From Chryseobacterium taklimakanense (GTDB lineage Bacteria > Bacteroidota > Bacteroidia > Flavobacteriales > Weeksellaceae), in the NCBI RefSeq assembly GCF_900187185.1, contig NZ_LT906465.1, positions 1,116,001 to 1,180,000 of the forward strand: a stretch of DNA of 64,000 bases, given 5' to 3'. Shown here in pieces: positions 44,489 to 53,582 of the stretch. Under the pieces are notes generated by a model. It was not told the DNA's origin and did no database searches. It saw only the letters and a program-made list of their open reading frames with translations. Each line of letters opens with the position of its first letter. Within the stretch, counting starts at the first letter, position 1. The translations under genes were made by a program, and so were the position numbers.

Positions 44489-46708
44489 TTATTCTTTTGT
44501 GAATTTAAAACTTTGCCCGCCCTGGTTCAGCGTAAATCCTTTTTTGTCTTTATTGAACGCCACTTCGATCTGCGCCAGTTCGAAGACAAATTTATCTTCG
44601 CCGTCATATTCCAGCGGGAACGGCTGCTGTCCTGTGGCCTGCGCAGTGAGCTTACCGTTCTCAACCTTCGTAACAATTTTTAAGGGAACATCTTTGCTGG
44701 AAAAAGTACCCTGATACGCTTTCAAATCTACATTTTCTGCCACAGCGGAGGTAAATTTAAAGGTATTGTTGGACGGGTCGGCATCCGGCAGCGTCCCTTT
44801 AGGATCAAGTTTTACGGAAGCAATCTCTTTACTGGTGGGAAGTTCAAAAGTCCATTCAGTATTCCTTTTCCAAACCTCAACCGGCAGCGCAAACTCCTGT
44901 TTGCTGCCGTCTTTAAAGGTGATTTCGCCTTTCACCGGCATGGGCAACTGCCCGATATTTTCAAGTTTGATAACGGACCCGGATTTATAATCGTTGTTTT
45001 TATATTTCACGCTTTTCACAGCCTGGTCAATTTTCCATTTGTTCTGGAACCAGCCTCTCCAGAAATAACTCAAATCTTCGCCGGAAACATTTTCCATCGT
45101 GCGGAAAAAATCATCAGGAGCAGGATGTTTAAAGGCCCATCTCTTAATGTACTCGCGGAATGCCTTGTCGAAACGCTCTTCACCCAGAATATTCTCGCGC
45201 AGCATCTGAAGTCCTGCACCGGGTTTGTAGTAAGCCAGGAAGCCAAGATTCATTTCCTTCATATTGTCGGGAGCCGTCATCACCGGTTCCATTTTGTCAT
45301 TGTTGAAGAAAAAGGCCATACTGGAGAGCGGTTTCGGCTGGTAATATTCGCCGTTGTTGAAATCTTTTTCAGAAATATTATTGATAAAAGTATTGAACCC
45401 CTCGTCCATCCAGGCATGGAGCCGCTCATTAGAACCCACGATCATCGGGAACCAGATGTGCCCGAATTCATGGTCTGTAACACCCCAAAGATCATAACCT
45501 TTGGAATCCATATGGCAGAAAACGATTCCCGGGTACTCCATTCCGCCCTCATTTCCTGCGACATTCACAGCGGCGGGATACGGATATTCGTACCATCTTT
45601 TTGAGTAATTTTCAATGGAAGCCTTTGTGTATTCGGTAGATCTTCCCCATGCGCCCTGCCCGTCACTCTCTACAGGATACGCCGAAACTGCGAGGGCTTT
45701 TTTGCCGCTCGGAAGGTTGATTCGGGCACCGTCCAGAATAAAGGCCGGCGATGATGCCCAGGCAAAATCGCGCGTATTTTCAATTTTAAATTTCCAGGTT
45801 TTGGTTGAATTTGACGACTTTGCTGCGGCATTGGCTTCAGCCGCAGAACGGATGATGACCGTTTTGTCGGATTTCCTGGCCTCGTCCCACTTTCTGTTCT
45901 GTTCAGAAGTATAAACATCCTTAGGGTTAAGCAGCTCACCCGACGCCACTACATAATGGTGTGCAGGTACCGTTATATTCGCCGTAACATCACCATATTC
46001 CAGATAGAATTCGCCTGCACCAAGGTAAGGCAGCGTATTCCATCCTGAGATATCATCATATACAGCCATTCTCGGAAACCACTGCGCCACCGTGAAAATT
46101 TTACCGTTTTTGGTATCCTCCACTCCCATCCTGTCTGAACCGTAATCCGGAGACACAAAAGCGTAATCAATTTTAAATTTTACCACTCCACCTTTCGCTT
46201 TCAGCTCCTGTGGAAGGTCGATTTGCATCCGGGAATCGGTAATAAAATACCTGGGAGCCACCTTCATATTTTTGCCATTTGTAGAGATAATTTCCACATT
46301 TTTTATGGTGTAGCCCCCGTCAAACTCCTGTCCTTTGGCTCCGTTACGGCTGCCGGACAGCGGGATGATGGCATTTCCGCGGGAATCTTTCTTGAAAAGG
46401 TTCTGGTCCAGCTGCAGCCAAAGGAATTCCAGGTTATCAAAACTGTTATTGGTATAGGTGATTTCCGCACTGCCGGTAATTTCTTTTTTGGCTTCGTTCA
46501 AAGTAGCGTTCAGGATGTAATCGGCACGGTTCTGCCAGTAATTGTGGCCGGGTTTGCCGCTTGCAGATCGGGTTTCTGTACCGTTATTTTTGTAGAAAAA
46601 CGGATTGAATGCTGCATTGTAATCGTACTTTGGAGCATCCTGGGCAGTCATACTTACCGAGATAACCGTGAGCGCAGCGGCTATCATTTTTGGAAATTTG
46701 AAATTCAT
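44489..46708 (-). CDS. M1-family exported aminopeptidase
   Basis: A 739-residue secreted metallopeptidase. The signal peptide [20 protein letters not shown] ends near TAQ (about residue 23). A beta-rich N-terminal domain precedes the catalytic domain. The N-terminus-binding motif is GGMEYPG (388-394) and the zinc site is HEFGH (His413, His417) with Glu436 in WMDEGFN, exactly the HExxH-x18-E spacing of M1. The C-terminal part has beta-sandwich character. Probably periplasmic or surface-associated and used in peptide nutrition. Confidence 0.93.
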   Translation of the reverse strand: MNFKFPKMIAAALTVISVSMTAQDAPKYDYNAAFNPFFYKNNGTETRSASGKPGHNYWQNRADYILNATLNEAKKEITGSAEITYTNNSFDNLEFLWLQLDQNLFKKDSRGNAIIPLSGSRNGAKGQEFDGGYTIKNVEIISTNGKNMKVAPRYFITDSRMQIDLPQELKAKGGVVKFKIDYAFVSPDYGSDRMGVEDTKNGKIFTVAQWFPRMAVYDDISGWNTLPYLGAGEFYLEYGDVTANITVPAHHYVVASGELLNPKDVYTSEQNRKWDEARKSDKTVIIRSAAEANAAAKSSNSTKTWKFKIENTRDFAWASSPAFILDGARINLPSGKKALAVSAYPVESDGQGAWGRSTEYTKASIENYSKRWYEYPYPAAVNVAGNEGGMEYPGIVFCHMDSKGYDLWGVTDHEFGHIWFPMIVGSNERLHAWMDEGFNTFINNISEKDFNNGEYYQPKPLSSMAFFFNNDKMEPVMTAPDNMKEMNLGFLAYYKPGAGLQMLRENILGEERFDKAFREYIKRWAFKHPAPDDFFRTMENVSGEDLSYFWRGWFQNKWKIDQAVKSVKYKNNDYKSGSVIKLENIGQLPMPVKGEITFKDGSKQEFALPVEVWKRNTEWTFELPTSKEIASVKLDPKGTLPDADPSNNTFKFTSAVAENVDLKAYQGTFSSKDVPLKIVTKVENGKLTAQATGQQPFPLEYDGEDKFVFELAQIEVAFNKDKKGFTLNQGGQSFKFTKE

Positions 46709-46737
46709 TGGATCAGATTTGGTGAATAAGTATAAAA

Positions 46738-46767
46738 AAAACTCATTTTCGTTACAAAATGAGTTTT
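46738..46767 (-). terminator. Terminator of fabV
   Basis: A 12 bp perfect stem (AAAACTCATTTT/AAAATGAGTTTT, 6-base loop) lies 12 bases after the fabV stop, with a run of eight T on the minus strand. It also lies just upstream of the M1 peptidase start. Confidence 0.85.
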
Positions 46768-46779
46768 TAAGTTGAATTT

Positions 46780-47982
46780 TTAGCCGGCGATACTTGGAAC
46801 TTTCACATCTTCATTAGTATCTTTTTCATAATCCACACCATCGATCTCGAAACCGAAGAGGTTGAAGAAATCTCTCCTGTAGCCTTCAATATCGCTGATT
46901 TCTGAAAGATTTTCTGTCGTCACTTTATCCCAGTTTTTAGCTACTTCCGCCTGAACGTCTTCCGCCATTTCCCAGTCGTCGATACGGATTCTGCCGTTTT
47001 CGTCGAGCGGAACATTTTCATCTTCAGTGTAAAGCCGTTCTGCAAATAATCTCTGCATCTGCTCGATGGTACCTTCGTGCGTTCCTTTTTCCTTCATCGC
47101 TTTAAATAGGAGTGAAATATAAAGCGGAACCACCGGAATCGCCGAACTGGACTGTGTTACAAGGGCCTTGTTTACTGAAACGTAGGCTTTCCCGTTCAGG
47201 TCTTTCAGCATTTCGTTGATGTGTTTAACGGATTCTTCCAGGTCATTTTTTGCCTGACCGATTGTTCCGTTTCTGTAAATCGGGAACGTCAGTTCAGGGC
47301 CGATGTACGAGTATGCAACGGTTTTTACACCATCAGCCAAAACTCCGGCATTTTTAAGATCTTCCATCCAGAATTTCCAGTCTTCACCACCCATCACCGC
47401 AACGGTATTGGAAATATCATCGTCATTTTCAACCGGGGCAATGGTTATGTCAGTCACTGCTCCTGTATGAAAATCTACGGTTTTATTGGTAAAAGGTGCG
47501 CCAATCGGCTTTAAAACAGATGCGTGTGCCACTCCGGTTTTAGGGTGTGTTCTTCGCGGCGAAGCCAGGCTGTACACCACCAAATCCACCTGTCCCAAAT
47601 CTTTCTGGATTAAATCTATGGTTTGCTGCTTAATTTCATCAGAAAACGCATCGCCGTTGATGCTTTTGGCGTAAAGCCCGGCTTTGTGTGCTTCCTGCTC
47701 GAACGCGGCAGAATTGTACCAGCCTGCAGTTCCCAACTTTCCTTCAGACGAAGGTTTTTCGAAGAAAACACCGATGGTTGCAGCATCCGAACCGAAAGCG
47801 GCGGCAATTCTGGAAGCAATTCCGAAACCGGTAGAAGCACCGATCACCAAAACTTTTTTTGGCCCGTTGGCAATTTTACCTTTTGATTTTATGTATTCTA
47901 TCTGATTTTTAACAGTTTGCAAAGCACCTTCCGGATGCGCAGTCAAACAGATGAATCCTCTTGTTCTGGGTTGAATAATCAT
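46780..47982 (-). CDS. fabV: Enoyl-ACP/trans-2-enoyl-CoA reductase FabV
   Basis: A 400-residue NADH-dependent reductase for the last step of fatty acid elongation. [18 protein letters not shown] is the family's N-terminus and [21 protein letters not shown] the cofactor site. [20 protein letters not shown] then K contains the catalytic Tyr and Lys spaced by eight residues, which distinguishes FabV from FabI. FabV enzymes resist triclosan. It is a single-gene unit with its own terminator. Confidence 0.96.
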   Translation of the reverse strand: MIIQPRTRGFICLTAHPEGALQTVKNQIEYIKSKGKIANGPKKVLVIGASTGFGIASRIAAAFGSDAATIGVFFEKPSSEGKLGTAGWYNSAAFEQEAHKAGLYAKSINGDAFSDEIKQQTIDLIQKDLGQVDLVVYSLASPRRTHPKTGVAHASVLKPIGAPFTNKTVDFHTGAVTDITIAPVENDDDISNTVAVMGGEDWKFWMEDLKNAGVLADGVKTVAYSYIGPELTFPIYRNGTIGQAKNDLEESVKHINEMLKDLNGKAYVSVNKALVTQSSSAIPVVPLYISLLFKAMKEKGTHEGTIEQMQRLFAERLYTEDENVPLDENGRIRIDDWEMAEDVQAEVAKNWDKVTTENLSEISDIEGYRRDFFNLFGFEIDGVDYEKDTNEDVKVPSIAG

Positions 47983-48098
47983 TGTTCAGTATTATTTAAA
48001 GCATTGCAAATTAAGGAAAATTTACAATGAAATCAAAGTTTTGAAATGGTGGCGCGAGCGCAGCGAGCGCCGATGATCCACATTTTTAATCCGTACTT

Positions 48099-48977
48099 TT
48101 AATTCGATTTCTTTGCCTTAATCATCTGTTCGAGCATATCCCACATTTCCTGCGGAATTGCTTCCAGCATGTTGAACTCTCCGGCGCCCTGCAGCCATTC
48201 GCCACCGTCGATGGTTACCACTTCCCCGTTCATGTACGCTGAAAAATCGGAAACCAGATACGCTGCAAGGTTTGCCAGCTCCTGATGTTCGCCTACCCTG
48301 CGCAGCGGCACTTTCTTTCTCATATCGAACTTTTCAGCCAAATCGCCCGGTAAAAGTCTTTCCCAGGCGCCTTTGGTTGGGAAAGGCCCTGGAGCAATGG
48401 CGTTGAAGCGGATGTTGTATTTCGCCCATTCTACAGCAAGGGAGCGCGTCATTGCAAGAACTCCGGCTTTGGCGCAGGCGGAAGGAACGACGTAAGCAGA
48501 GCCTGTCCAGGAATAAGTGGTGACGATATTCAGAACTGTTCCCGGGATTTTATTATCAATCCAATATTTTCCGACGGAAAGTGTACAGTTTTTGGTGCCT
48601 TTTAAAACAATATCCAATATGGAATCGAAAGCGGAATGCGTCAGTCTTTCTGTCGGTGAAATAAAGTTTCCGGCCGCGTTGTTCAGCAAAATGTCGATTT
48701 TTCCAAATTCTTTGATGGCCGCTTCCTTCATGGCTTCCACCTCGTCCCAATTTCTGACGTCGCAGGCCACAGCGAGGACTTTTCCGCCGGTTTCTGCCTC
48801 TAATTCTTTTGCGGTTGCCTGTAATTTTTCCAGATTTCGCGAGGTGATGACGACTTTTGCGCCCAGTTGCAGAAAATATTTGGTCATTGCTTTTCCAAGT
48901 CCGCTTCCGCCACCGGTTATGATGGCTACCTTATCTTTCAGTGCGTCTTCGCGCAGCATTCCTTCAGTGTATTTCAT
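48099..48977 (-). CDS. SDR oxidoreductase, 2,4-dienoyl-CoA reductase-like
   Basis: A 292-residue classical short-chain dehydrogenase. VAIITGGGSGLGKAM binds the cofactor and NNAAGNFISP is typical of peroxisomal-type dienoyl-CoA reductases. TTYSWTGSAYVVPSACAKAGV holds the active-site region, where the usual YxxxK tyrosine is replaced in sequence by Ser-Ala-Cys-Ala-Lys, again as in dienoyl-CoA reductases. IDGGEWLQGAGEFNML ends the fold. A role in breaking down unsaturated fatty acids is likely; substrate is not proved. Confidence 0.85.
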   Translation of the reverse strand: MKYTEGMLREDALKDKVAIITGGGSGLGKAMTKYFLQLGAKVVITSRNLEKLQATAKELEAETGGKVLAVACDVRNWDEVEAMKEAAIKEFGKIDILLNNAAGNFISPTERLTHSAFDSILDIVLKGTKNCTLSVGKYWIDNKIPGTVLNIVTTYSWTGSAYVVPSACAKAGVLAMTRSLAVEWAKYNIRFNAIAPGPFPTKGAWERLLPGDLAEKFDMRKKVPLRRVGEHQELANLAAYLVSDFSAYMNGEVVTIDGGEWLQGAGEFNMLEAIPQEMWDMLEQMIKAKKSN

Positions 48978-49030
48978 AGTATTGAGATTTCAGATGTCAG
49001 ATGTTAGATGACAGATGTCAGACGTTGATT
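48978..49030. repeat. CAGATGT low-complexity repeat
   Basis: Six to seven copies of a CAGATGTCAGATGTTAGATG-type motif lie immediately upstream of the SDR gene start. The rest of the gap to 49134 is AT-rich with no recognised feature. Confidence 0.7.
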
Positions 49031-49134
49031 AAAGGTTTAAAGTTAAGGATTTTGAAGGAAGCGTTGAGGATTTTTGGTATTTGATGAATAGCAAAGAAAA
49101 GCGAAGTGATTACTCCGCTTATTATTTAGTTTGA

Positions 49135-49413
49135 TTATTTATAATCGTAATGTCCCCAAAAAGACAATACCAAAACGACCACTTTTTCATCCTGAATTCT
49201 GTAAACCAATCTGTGCTTACCACTTATTCTTCGCGACCATGTTGGAATTTTGTAATGTTTCAATTTCTCCGGCTTTCCTGTTCCTGTGGTGGGATTTTCA
49301 CGAAGTTCGTTTAACAAAGTGTCGATTTTCTGAAGTAATTTTTTGTCGCCGGATTTTTTGTGTTTTTCAATGTCTGCCACTGCATCCTCTGAAAGTTCGA
49401 TTTCATAAATCAT
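49135..49413 (-). CDS. Txe/YoeB-family mRNA interferase toxin
   Basis: A 92-residue RelE-superfamily toxin that would cleave mRNA in the ribosomal A site. GTGKPEKLKHY (44-54), SRRISGKHRLVYRI (60-73) and the C-terminal FWGHYDYK with His88-Tyr89 match YoeB, whose catalytic pair is the penultimate His-Tyr. It overlaps the antitoxin gene upstream by 4 bp, the usual coupling in this family. All key residues appear present, so the toxin is probably active. Confidence 0.92.
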   Translation of the reverse strand: MIYEIELSEDAVADIEKHKKSGDKKLLQKIDTLLNELRENPTTGTGKPEKLKHYKIPTWSRRISGKHRLVYRIQDEKVVVLVLSFWGHYDYK

Positions 49414-49634
49414 AAGCCCAAAAATTCTTTCTGCTTATCTTTTAGCAGAATCTTGGTTTTTCCGGCTTCAGCACTTTTTGCAGATTTGTCAATTTTCGCA
49501 TAGAATTCTTCTTCTGAAAGCAAGACATCTTCCTCATTTTCAGCAATTACAAAACGAACCTTCAACTCCTCAAGCAGAGACTTCAGCAGTGATTTTTGTT
49601 TTTCGTTTTTTGGATATACGGTTATACTTTCCAT
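49410..49634 (-). CDS. Antitoxin partner of YoeB-like toxin
   Basis: A 74-residue protein (MESITVYPKNEKQKSLLKSLL...) with an N-terminal beta-alpha segment, an acidic middle (ENEEDVLLSEEEFYAKID) and a lysine-rich C-terminus (KTKILLKDKQKEFLGL) that likely wraps the toxin. DUF2683-like or other small flavobacterial antitoxins are possible families; I cannot name it with certainty. A longer frame to 49799 runs through a structured non-coding element and is rejected. Autoregulation is expected from the family but no operator was identified. Confidence 0.82.
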   Translation of the reverse strand: MESITVYPKNEKQKSLLKSLLEELKVRFVIAENEEDVLLSEEEFYAKIDKSAKSAEAGKTKILLKDKQKEFLGL

Positions 49635-49685
49635 TTTAATGAATTGACTTTTACAAATATATACAAAATTTGATTCAAATATTGT

Positions 49686-49816
49686 GCTGAACTGCTCTCG
49701 CGCGAGGGATGGAAGTGAAAATCCCGCAGTAAGCGAAGGGAAATGCAGCGGGACGAGGAATTGTAACGTACAGCCCGGTCCCGTTATCATTGCAGACAAT
49801 GGTGACGGGACGCGCC
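49686..49816. ncRNA. Structured GC-rich intergenic element, possible small RNA or dispersed repeat
   Basis: A 130-base block of higher GC content than its surroundings begins TGCTCTCGCGCGAGGGATGG, contains AAGTGAAAATCCCGC and GCGGGACGAGG, and ends in AGCCCGGTCCCG. A strong hairpin at 49778-49811 (15 bp stem including two G-U type pairs, loop CAGA) closes it. Elements with GCGAGGGAT...AGCCCGGxCC recur between genes in flavobacterial genomes as far as I recall. Whether it is transcribed, and in which direction, is not known. Confidence 0.45.
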
Positions 49817-49821
49817 CAAAT

Positions 49822-49849
49822 AAAAAAGACTGCCTGAAAACAGACAGCC
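49822..49849 (-). terminator. Terminator of the M16 peptidase gene
   Basis: On the minus strand GGCTGTCTG, TTTT, CAGGCAGTC forms a 9 bp stem (two G-U pairs) followed by six T. It lies 61 bases after the M16 stop codon. Confidence 0.75.
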
Positions 49850-49909
49850 TTTTATTGTACCCGCGGATTACGGGGATTTGTCCAGATTTTTTTCTGCAAA
49901 TATGAATTT

Positions 49910-52834
49910 TTAGTATCCGAAAAGCTCTTCCAGAGAAATTTTCTTCACTTCGCCGATTTTTTTCAAATCATCCATGTTTACCTTCTTCTCGCTGGCCACC
50001 AGCGCATATGTGTATGGTTTGCCGGCAAGATTTGCAGCATGGAATGCCTTCACATCATCCATAGTGATTTTATCGACGCTGGCGTATGTTTGCTTACGGA
50101 TGTCATCCTTTAGACCAAGCTGTTTCGCGGCAAGATAACGGAAAATGATATCATCCTGCATGATGCGCTCCGTCTGGATGTCTTTTTTGACCTGAGTTTT
50201 AGCCAGAACGAGATTCTCCGGAAGTTCAGGCATCTTTGTAAGGAGCTGATTCATAGCGCCTACCGCATCATTAAACTTATCAGCCTGTGAACCCACATAA
50301 CTCATCATATAGTAACTGTCCTCCTTTTTCTGCGGTTGTACATAGTATCCGAAAGTACTGTAAGCCAACGCTTTACTCTCACGGATGGTCTGGAAGATGA
50401 TCGAGCCCATTCCGCCTCCAAAATAATTGTTGAATACACTGACCATCGTGGTATTTGCAGGGTTATAAGCGTCGGTGTTGCGGATCCAGCGGGTTTCTGC
50501 CTGCACCATATCGTAATCGGTGAACAGTACCTGATTTTGAGTCTGTTTCTGCTGGGCGAACTTTTTAAGCGGGGCTGCCACGGCAAAGTTTGCCGGAATT
50601 TTGTGAAGTTGTCCCAGTTTTGCAGTGAGGTTTTTCAAAGATTCCGGGCCGTAGTAAATAACCGTCTGTTCGTAACTGTTCAGGTTTCTCATTCTGTCAA
50701 CCAGTTCCTGAGCGGTAAGCGCATTGATTTCAGCATCCGAAAGCGTGTTGTTGAATTTATTTTTCGGGCCGTAAAGTGCGTAGTTCGTCAGCCCGTTGAG
50801 AATTGCGCCTTTGTTGGCTTTGGCATCTTTCCGTGATTTTGCCAGTCTTGCCTTCAGGGCTTTCAGAGCATCTTCATTTGGTTTTGCATTTAATACCAAA
50901 TCTTCGTAAAGTTTAACTGCCTGGTCGAAATTTTCCTGTAAACCTTCAATCGTCACCGTAGTATATTCCTCACCCGTAGAAACATTGAAACTTGATGCGA
51001 TTTTGTAAAATTCTTTGGAAATGTCTTCCGCAGATTTTTTGTCGGTGCCCAGGAACTGAATGTACTGTGCTGCTAAAGGCTGTTTAAGGTCATTCAAAGA
51101 ACCGATTTTGTACCGGTATCTCAATCTGTAAAGCTGATTTTCGGTATTCGGAACGTAAAGCACTTCTGCTTTGCCAAGTTTCGATTTCTGAATATCCTTA
51201 TCAAAATCCAAAAATACAGGCTGTGACGGCGTATTCGGCATATCGTTCACCATTTTCACGAAAGCCGACTGCTTGTCCGCATTGGTTTCCACCGGCGTGA
51301 TGGCAGGTTTTTCAATTTTTTGCGGGTTTTTATTTTCACCCTTTCTTTTCAGCACTGCCACGTAATTGTTGCCCAGATATTTATTGGCAAAAGCCACCAC
51401 ATCTTCTTTTTTGATTTTTGAAAGACTGTTGACATAAGCCACCTGATCTCTCCAGTCCAGCTCAGCATTGAAGGCCCGCTGAAGCATCGAAGCACGGTCG
51501 CTGTACTTTTCAGTTTCCTGAATTTTTTCTTTTTTGATATTGTTTACGATTGAAGGCAGCAAATCCGCATCGAAATTTCCTTTTTTAAGGTTTTCAATTT
51601 CATTTAAAACCAAAGCCTGCACTTCCTCCAAAGACTGTCCGCTGGTTGGCGCTGCATTAAGCCAAAGCACTCCGTGGTCCTGTAAAATATATGTAAATGC
51701 ACCGGCTCTCAGAAGTTTCTGCTTTTTAACAAGATTAAGATCTAGCAGGCCGGCTTTTCCGTTGGTTAGAATAGAACCTACCAAATCCGCCAGAAGCGCA
51801 TCTTTATCTTTATTCCCCGGCAATCTGAAACCGATTGCCACACTTTCTGCATCCGGGCCCACCACTTCCTTTACGACCGGCGTTGTGAGCGGAACTTCAG
51901 GCTGGAAGCTATATTTCTGAACGGGCTTATTCTGCATGTACGCGAACGCTTTGTCGATTTTTGCAATTGCCTCGTCCGGATTGAAATCGCCGGACATAAT
52001 TATGCCCATGTTGTTGGGAACATAATAGGTATTGAAGTACTTGCGGATTTCGACCAGGGAAGGGTTCTTAAGGTGCTCCACCGTTCCGATCGTGGTTTGC
52101 TTTCCGTAGTTGTGATTTTGAAAAAGCGTAGAGAAAAGCGTCTCGAAAACTTTGCTGTTGTCGCTGTCTAAACTTCGGTTTTTCTCTTCATAAACCGCTT
52201 CAAGTTCCGTATGGAAAATCCTCAAAACCGGATTTCTGAACCGCTCCGCCTGCACTGTAAGATATTTATCCAAAGCGCTTGCCGGCACGTCGTCTGTGTA
52301 AACGGTTTCCTCAAAACTCGTCCAGGCATTGGTACCCTGCGCTCCCATTGCCGACATCATTTTGTCATATTCATTGGCGATGGCAAACTTTGAAGCAACA
52401 CCGGAAATGGAGTCGATTTTTTTGTAGATGGTCTTGCGCTGGAGCTCATCATTGGATTTGTTGTACTGCTCATAAAGCGCATCAATTTTGTCGAGTTCCG
52501 CCTTTTCTTTAGCCCAGTCCAGTGAGCCGTATTTATCGGTCCCTTTGAAAAGCATGTGTTCCAGATAATGCGCCAAACCTGTATTGGTTGCCGGATCGGT
52601 CTTGCTGCCGGCCTTCGTCGCCACATACGCCTGTATCCTCGGGTCTTTTTTCGTTGGGCTTAAAATTACAGTAAGTCCGTTTTTCAACGTGTAAAATCTT
52701 GCCTGCGTGGGGTCATTGGTTACATACTTATAGGTGTAACCGCCACTTTTTGCTTCTTTCCACTGGTAGTCCTGCGCCTGGGCAGAGAACATCACCGCAG
52801 CAGCAAAAAGCATAAGAATCTTTTTCTTAAACAT
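49910..52834 (-). CDS. M16-family zinc peptidase, exported
   Basis: A 974-residue pitrilysin-type peptidase with two halves, each made of two M16 domains. A signal peptide (MFKKKILMLFAAAVMFSAQA) is followed by the inverted zinc motif HYLEH (His89, Glu92, His93) in GLAHYLEHMLFKGTDKYG. The distal Glu ligand lies in AVYEEKNRSLD near residue 210. The second half (from about 560) lacks HxxEH and is the substrate-clamping, inactive half, as is usual. Likely periplasmic peptide degradation. It is a single-gene unit. Confidence 0.93.
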   Translation of the reverse strand: MFKKKILMLFAAAVMFSAQAQDYQWKEAKSGGYTYKYVTNDPTQARFYTLKNGLTVILSPTKKDPRIQAYVATKAGSKTDPATNTGLAHYLEHMLFKGTDKYGSLDWAKEKAELDKIDALYEQYNKSNDELQRKTIYKKIDSISGVASKFAIANEYDKMMSAMGAQGTNAWTSFEETVYTDDVPASALDKYLTVQAERFRNPVLRIFHTELEAVYEEKNRSLDSDNSKVFETLFSTLFQNHNYGKQTTIGTVEHLKNPSLVEIRKYFNTYYVPNNMGIIMSGDFNPDEAIAKIDKAFAYMQNKPVQKYSFQPEVPLTTPVVKEVVGPDAESVAIGFRLPGNKDKDALLADLVGSILTNGKAGLLDLNLVKKQKLLRAGAFTYILQDHGVLWLNAAPTSGQSLEEVQALVLNEIENLKKGNFDADLLPSIVNNIKKEKIQETEKYSDRASMLQRAFNAELDWRDQVAYVNSLSKIKKEDVVAFANKYLGNNYVAVLKRKGENKNPQKIEKPAITPVETNADKQSAFVKMVNDMPNTPSQPVFLDFDKDIQKSKLGKAEVLYVPNTENQLYRLRYRYKIGSLNDLKQPLAAQYIQFLGTDKKSAEDISKEFYKIASSFNVSTGEEYTTVTIEGLQENFDQAVKLYEDLVLNAKPNEDALKALKARLAKSRKDAKANKGAILNGLTNYALYGPKNKFNNTLSDAEINALTAQELVDRMRNLNSYEQTVIYYGPESLKNLTAKLGQLHKIPANFAVAAPLKKFAQQKQTQNQVLFTDYDMVQAETRWIRNTDAYNPANTTMVSVFNNYFGGGMGSIIFQTIRESKALAYSTFGYYVQPQKKEDSYYMMSYVGSQADKFNDAVGAMNQLLTKMPELPENLVLAKTQVKKDIQTERIMQDDIIFRYLAAKQLGLKDDIRKQTYASVDKITMDDVKAFHAANLAGKPYTYALVASEKKVNMDDLKKIGEVKKISLEELFGY

Positions 52835-52869
52835 ATCTATTATGGTTTTATGGTTATTAGACGAAGTTT

Positions 52870-53580
52870 TTAGTGAATTGTTTCAGTGAACTTCATTTTT
52901 TTTGAATTTGAAAGCAATCCTTTCACTAAAAACCATTGGGCTGAAATGTAAGTCATCATCACGATCATGCTTAAGACTGTTGTTTTCTTTACAAATAAAT
53001 TTATTGCAAGAACGGAATCTGAAATTACAAAAAGAACCGCTCCAAGAATAAGGTTTTTATTAGTAGTGCGCACAGCAAAATATAACATTGCCGCAATCAC
53101 TACACCATAAATAATTACCGGGATTTTCATTTCTTTTAAATAAGGAAAAAGATAGAAAATCAGTACTGTAACGTAAACCAAAAGCCCCGCTGCCAAAATC
53201 GGAAGATGTTTTCTGACCGTCAATTTTGTGAAACAGAAAATATAAAAAAAATGGGCTAAAAGAAAACTTCCCAATCCCGGCAGAAAACCCCAACTGAAAA
53301 GCAAAAAAAAGTCTCCGAAGAAACTGAACATCAAACCCGTCAGGAATAAGTAATTGAATGGCTGCGTTTTTGAATGGCTGAGTGGTTTTGTTTCGAGTAG
53401 ACAAATCAGGATTAATAATGGCACAAGCAGGGTTTTTGTGAAAAAACGTGGCGCAGTTTGATTTTGATAAACGAAAAAAAGATCGGCTGTAAATGCGATG
53501 AGCAGAAGTATCTTCGGAATGTGTATTTTCAATTTTTGTGTCAACAGGTTTATTTTATTAATCTGCAGAAGCAGCGACAA
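52870..53580 (-). CDS. YhhN family membrane protein (lysoplasmalogenase-like)
   Basis: A 236-residue integral membrane protein with about eight hydrophobic helices. LLLIAFTADLFFVY, MFSFFGDFFLLF and the late ILGAVLFVISDSVLAINLF with conserved Asp residues in helices are typical of YhhN/TMEM86 proteins, some of which hydrolyse the vinyl-ether bond of lysoplasmalogens. The activity in this organism is not established. The start is TTG at 53580, two bases after the dihydroorotase stop codon; later TTG codons at 53544 or 53532 are possible. No ATG occurs before the first helix. Confidence 0.82.
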   Translation of the reverse strand: MSLLLQINKINLLTQKLKIHIPKILLLIAFTADLFFVYQNQTAPRFFTKTLLVPLLILICLLETKPLSHSKTQPFNYLFLTGLMFSFFGDFFLLFSWGFLPGLGSFLLAHFFYIFCFTKLTVRKHLPILAAGLLVYVTVLIFYLFPYLKEMKIPVIIYGVVIAAMLYFAVRTTNKNLILGAVLFVISDSVLAINLFVKKTTVLSMIVMMTYISAQWFLVKGLLSNSKKMKFTETIH

Positions 53581-53582
53581 TC

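Noticed and set aside
48050-48072. GGCGCGAGCGCAGCGAGCGCC as a terminator or regulator between fabV and the SDR gene
   Set aside because: The stem is only about 5 bp with no T-run, and the sequence is too short to support a function.
49635-49799. Extension of the antitoxin gene by 55 codons
   Set aside because: This part is encoded by the GC-rich structured element; the ATG at 49634 begins a compact antitoxin-like protein.
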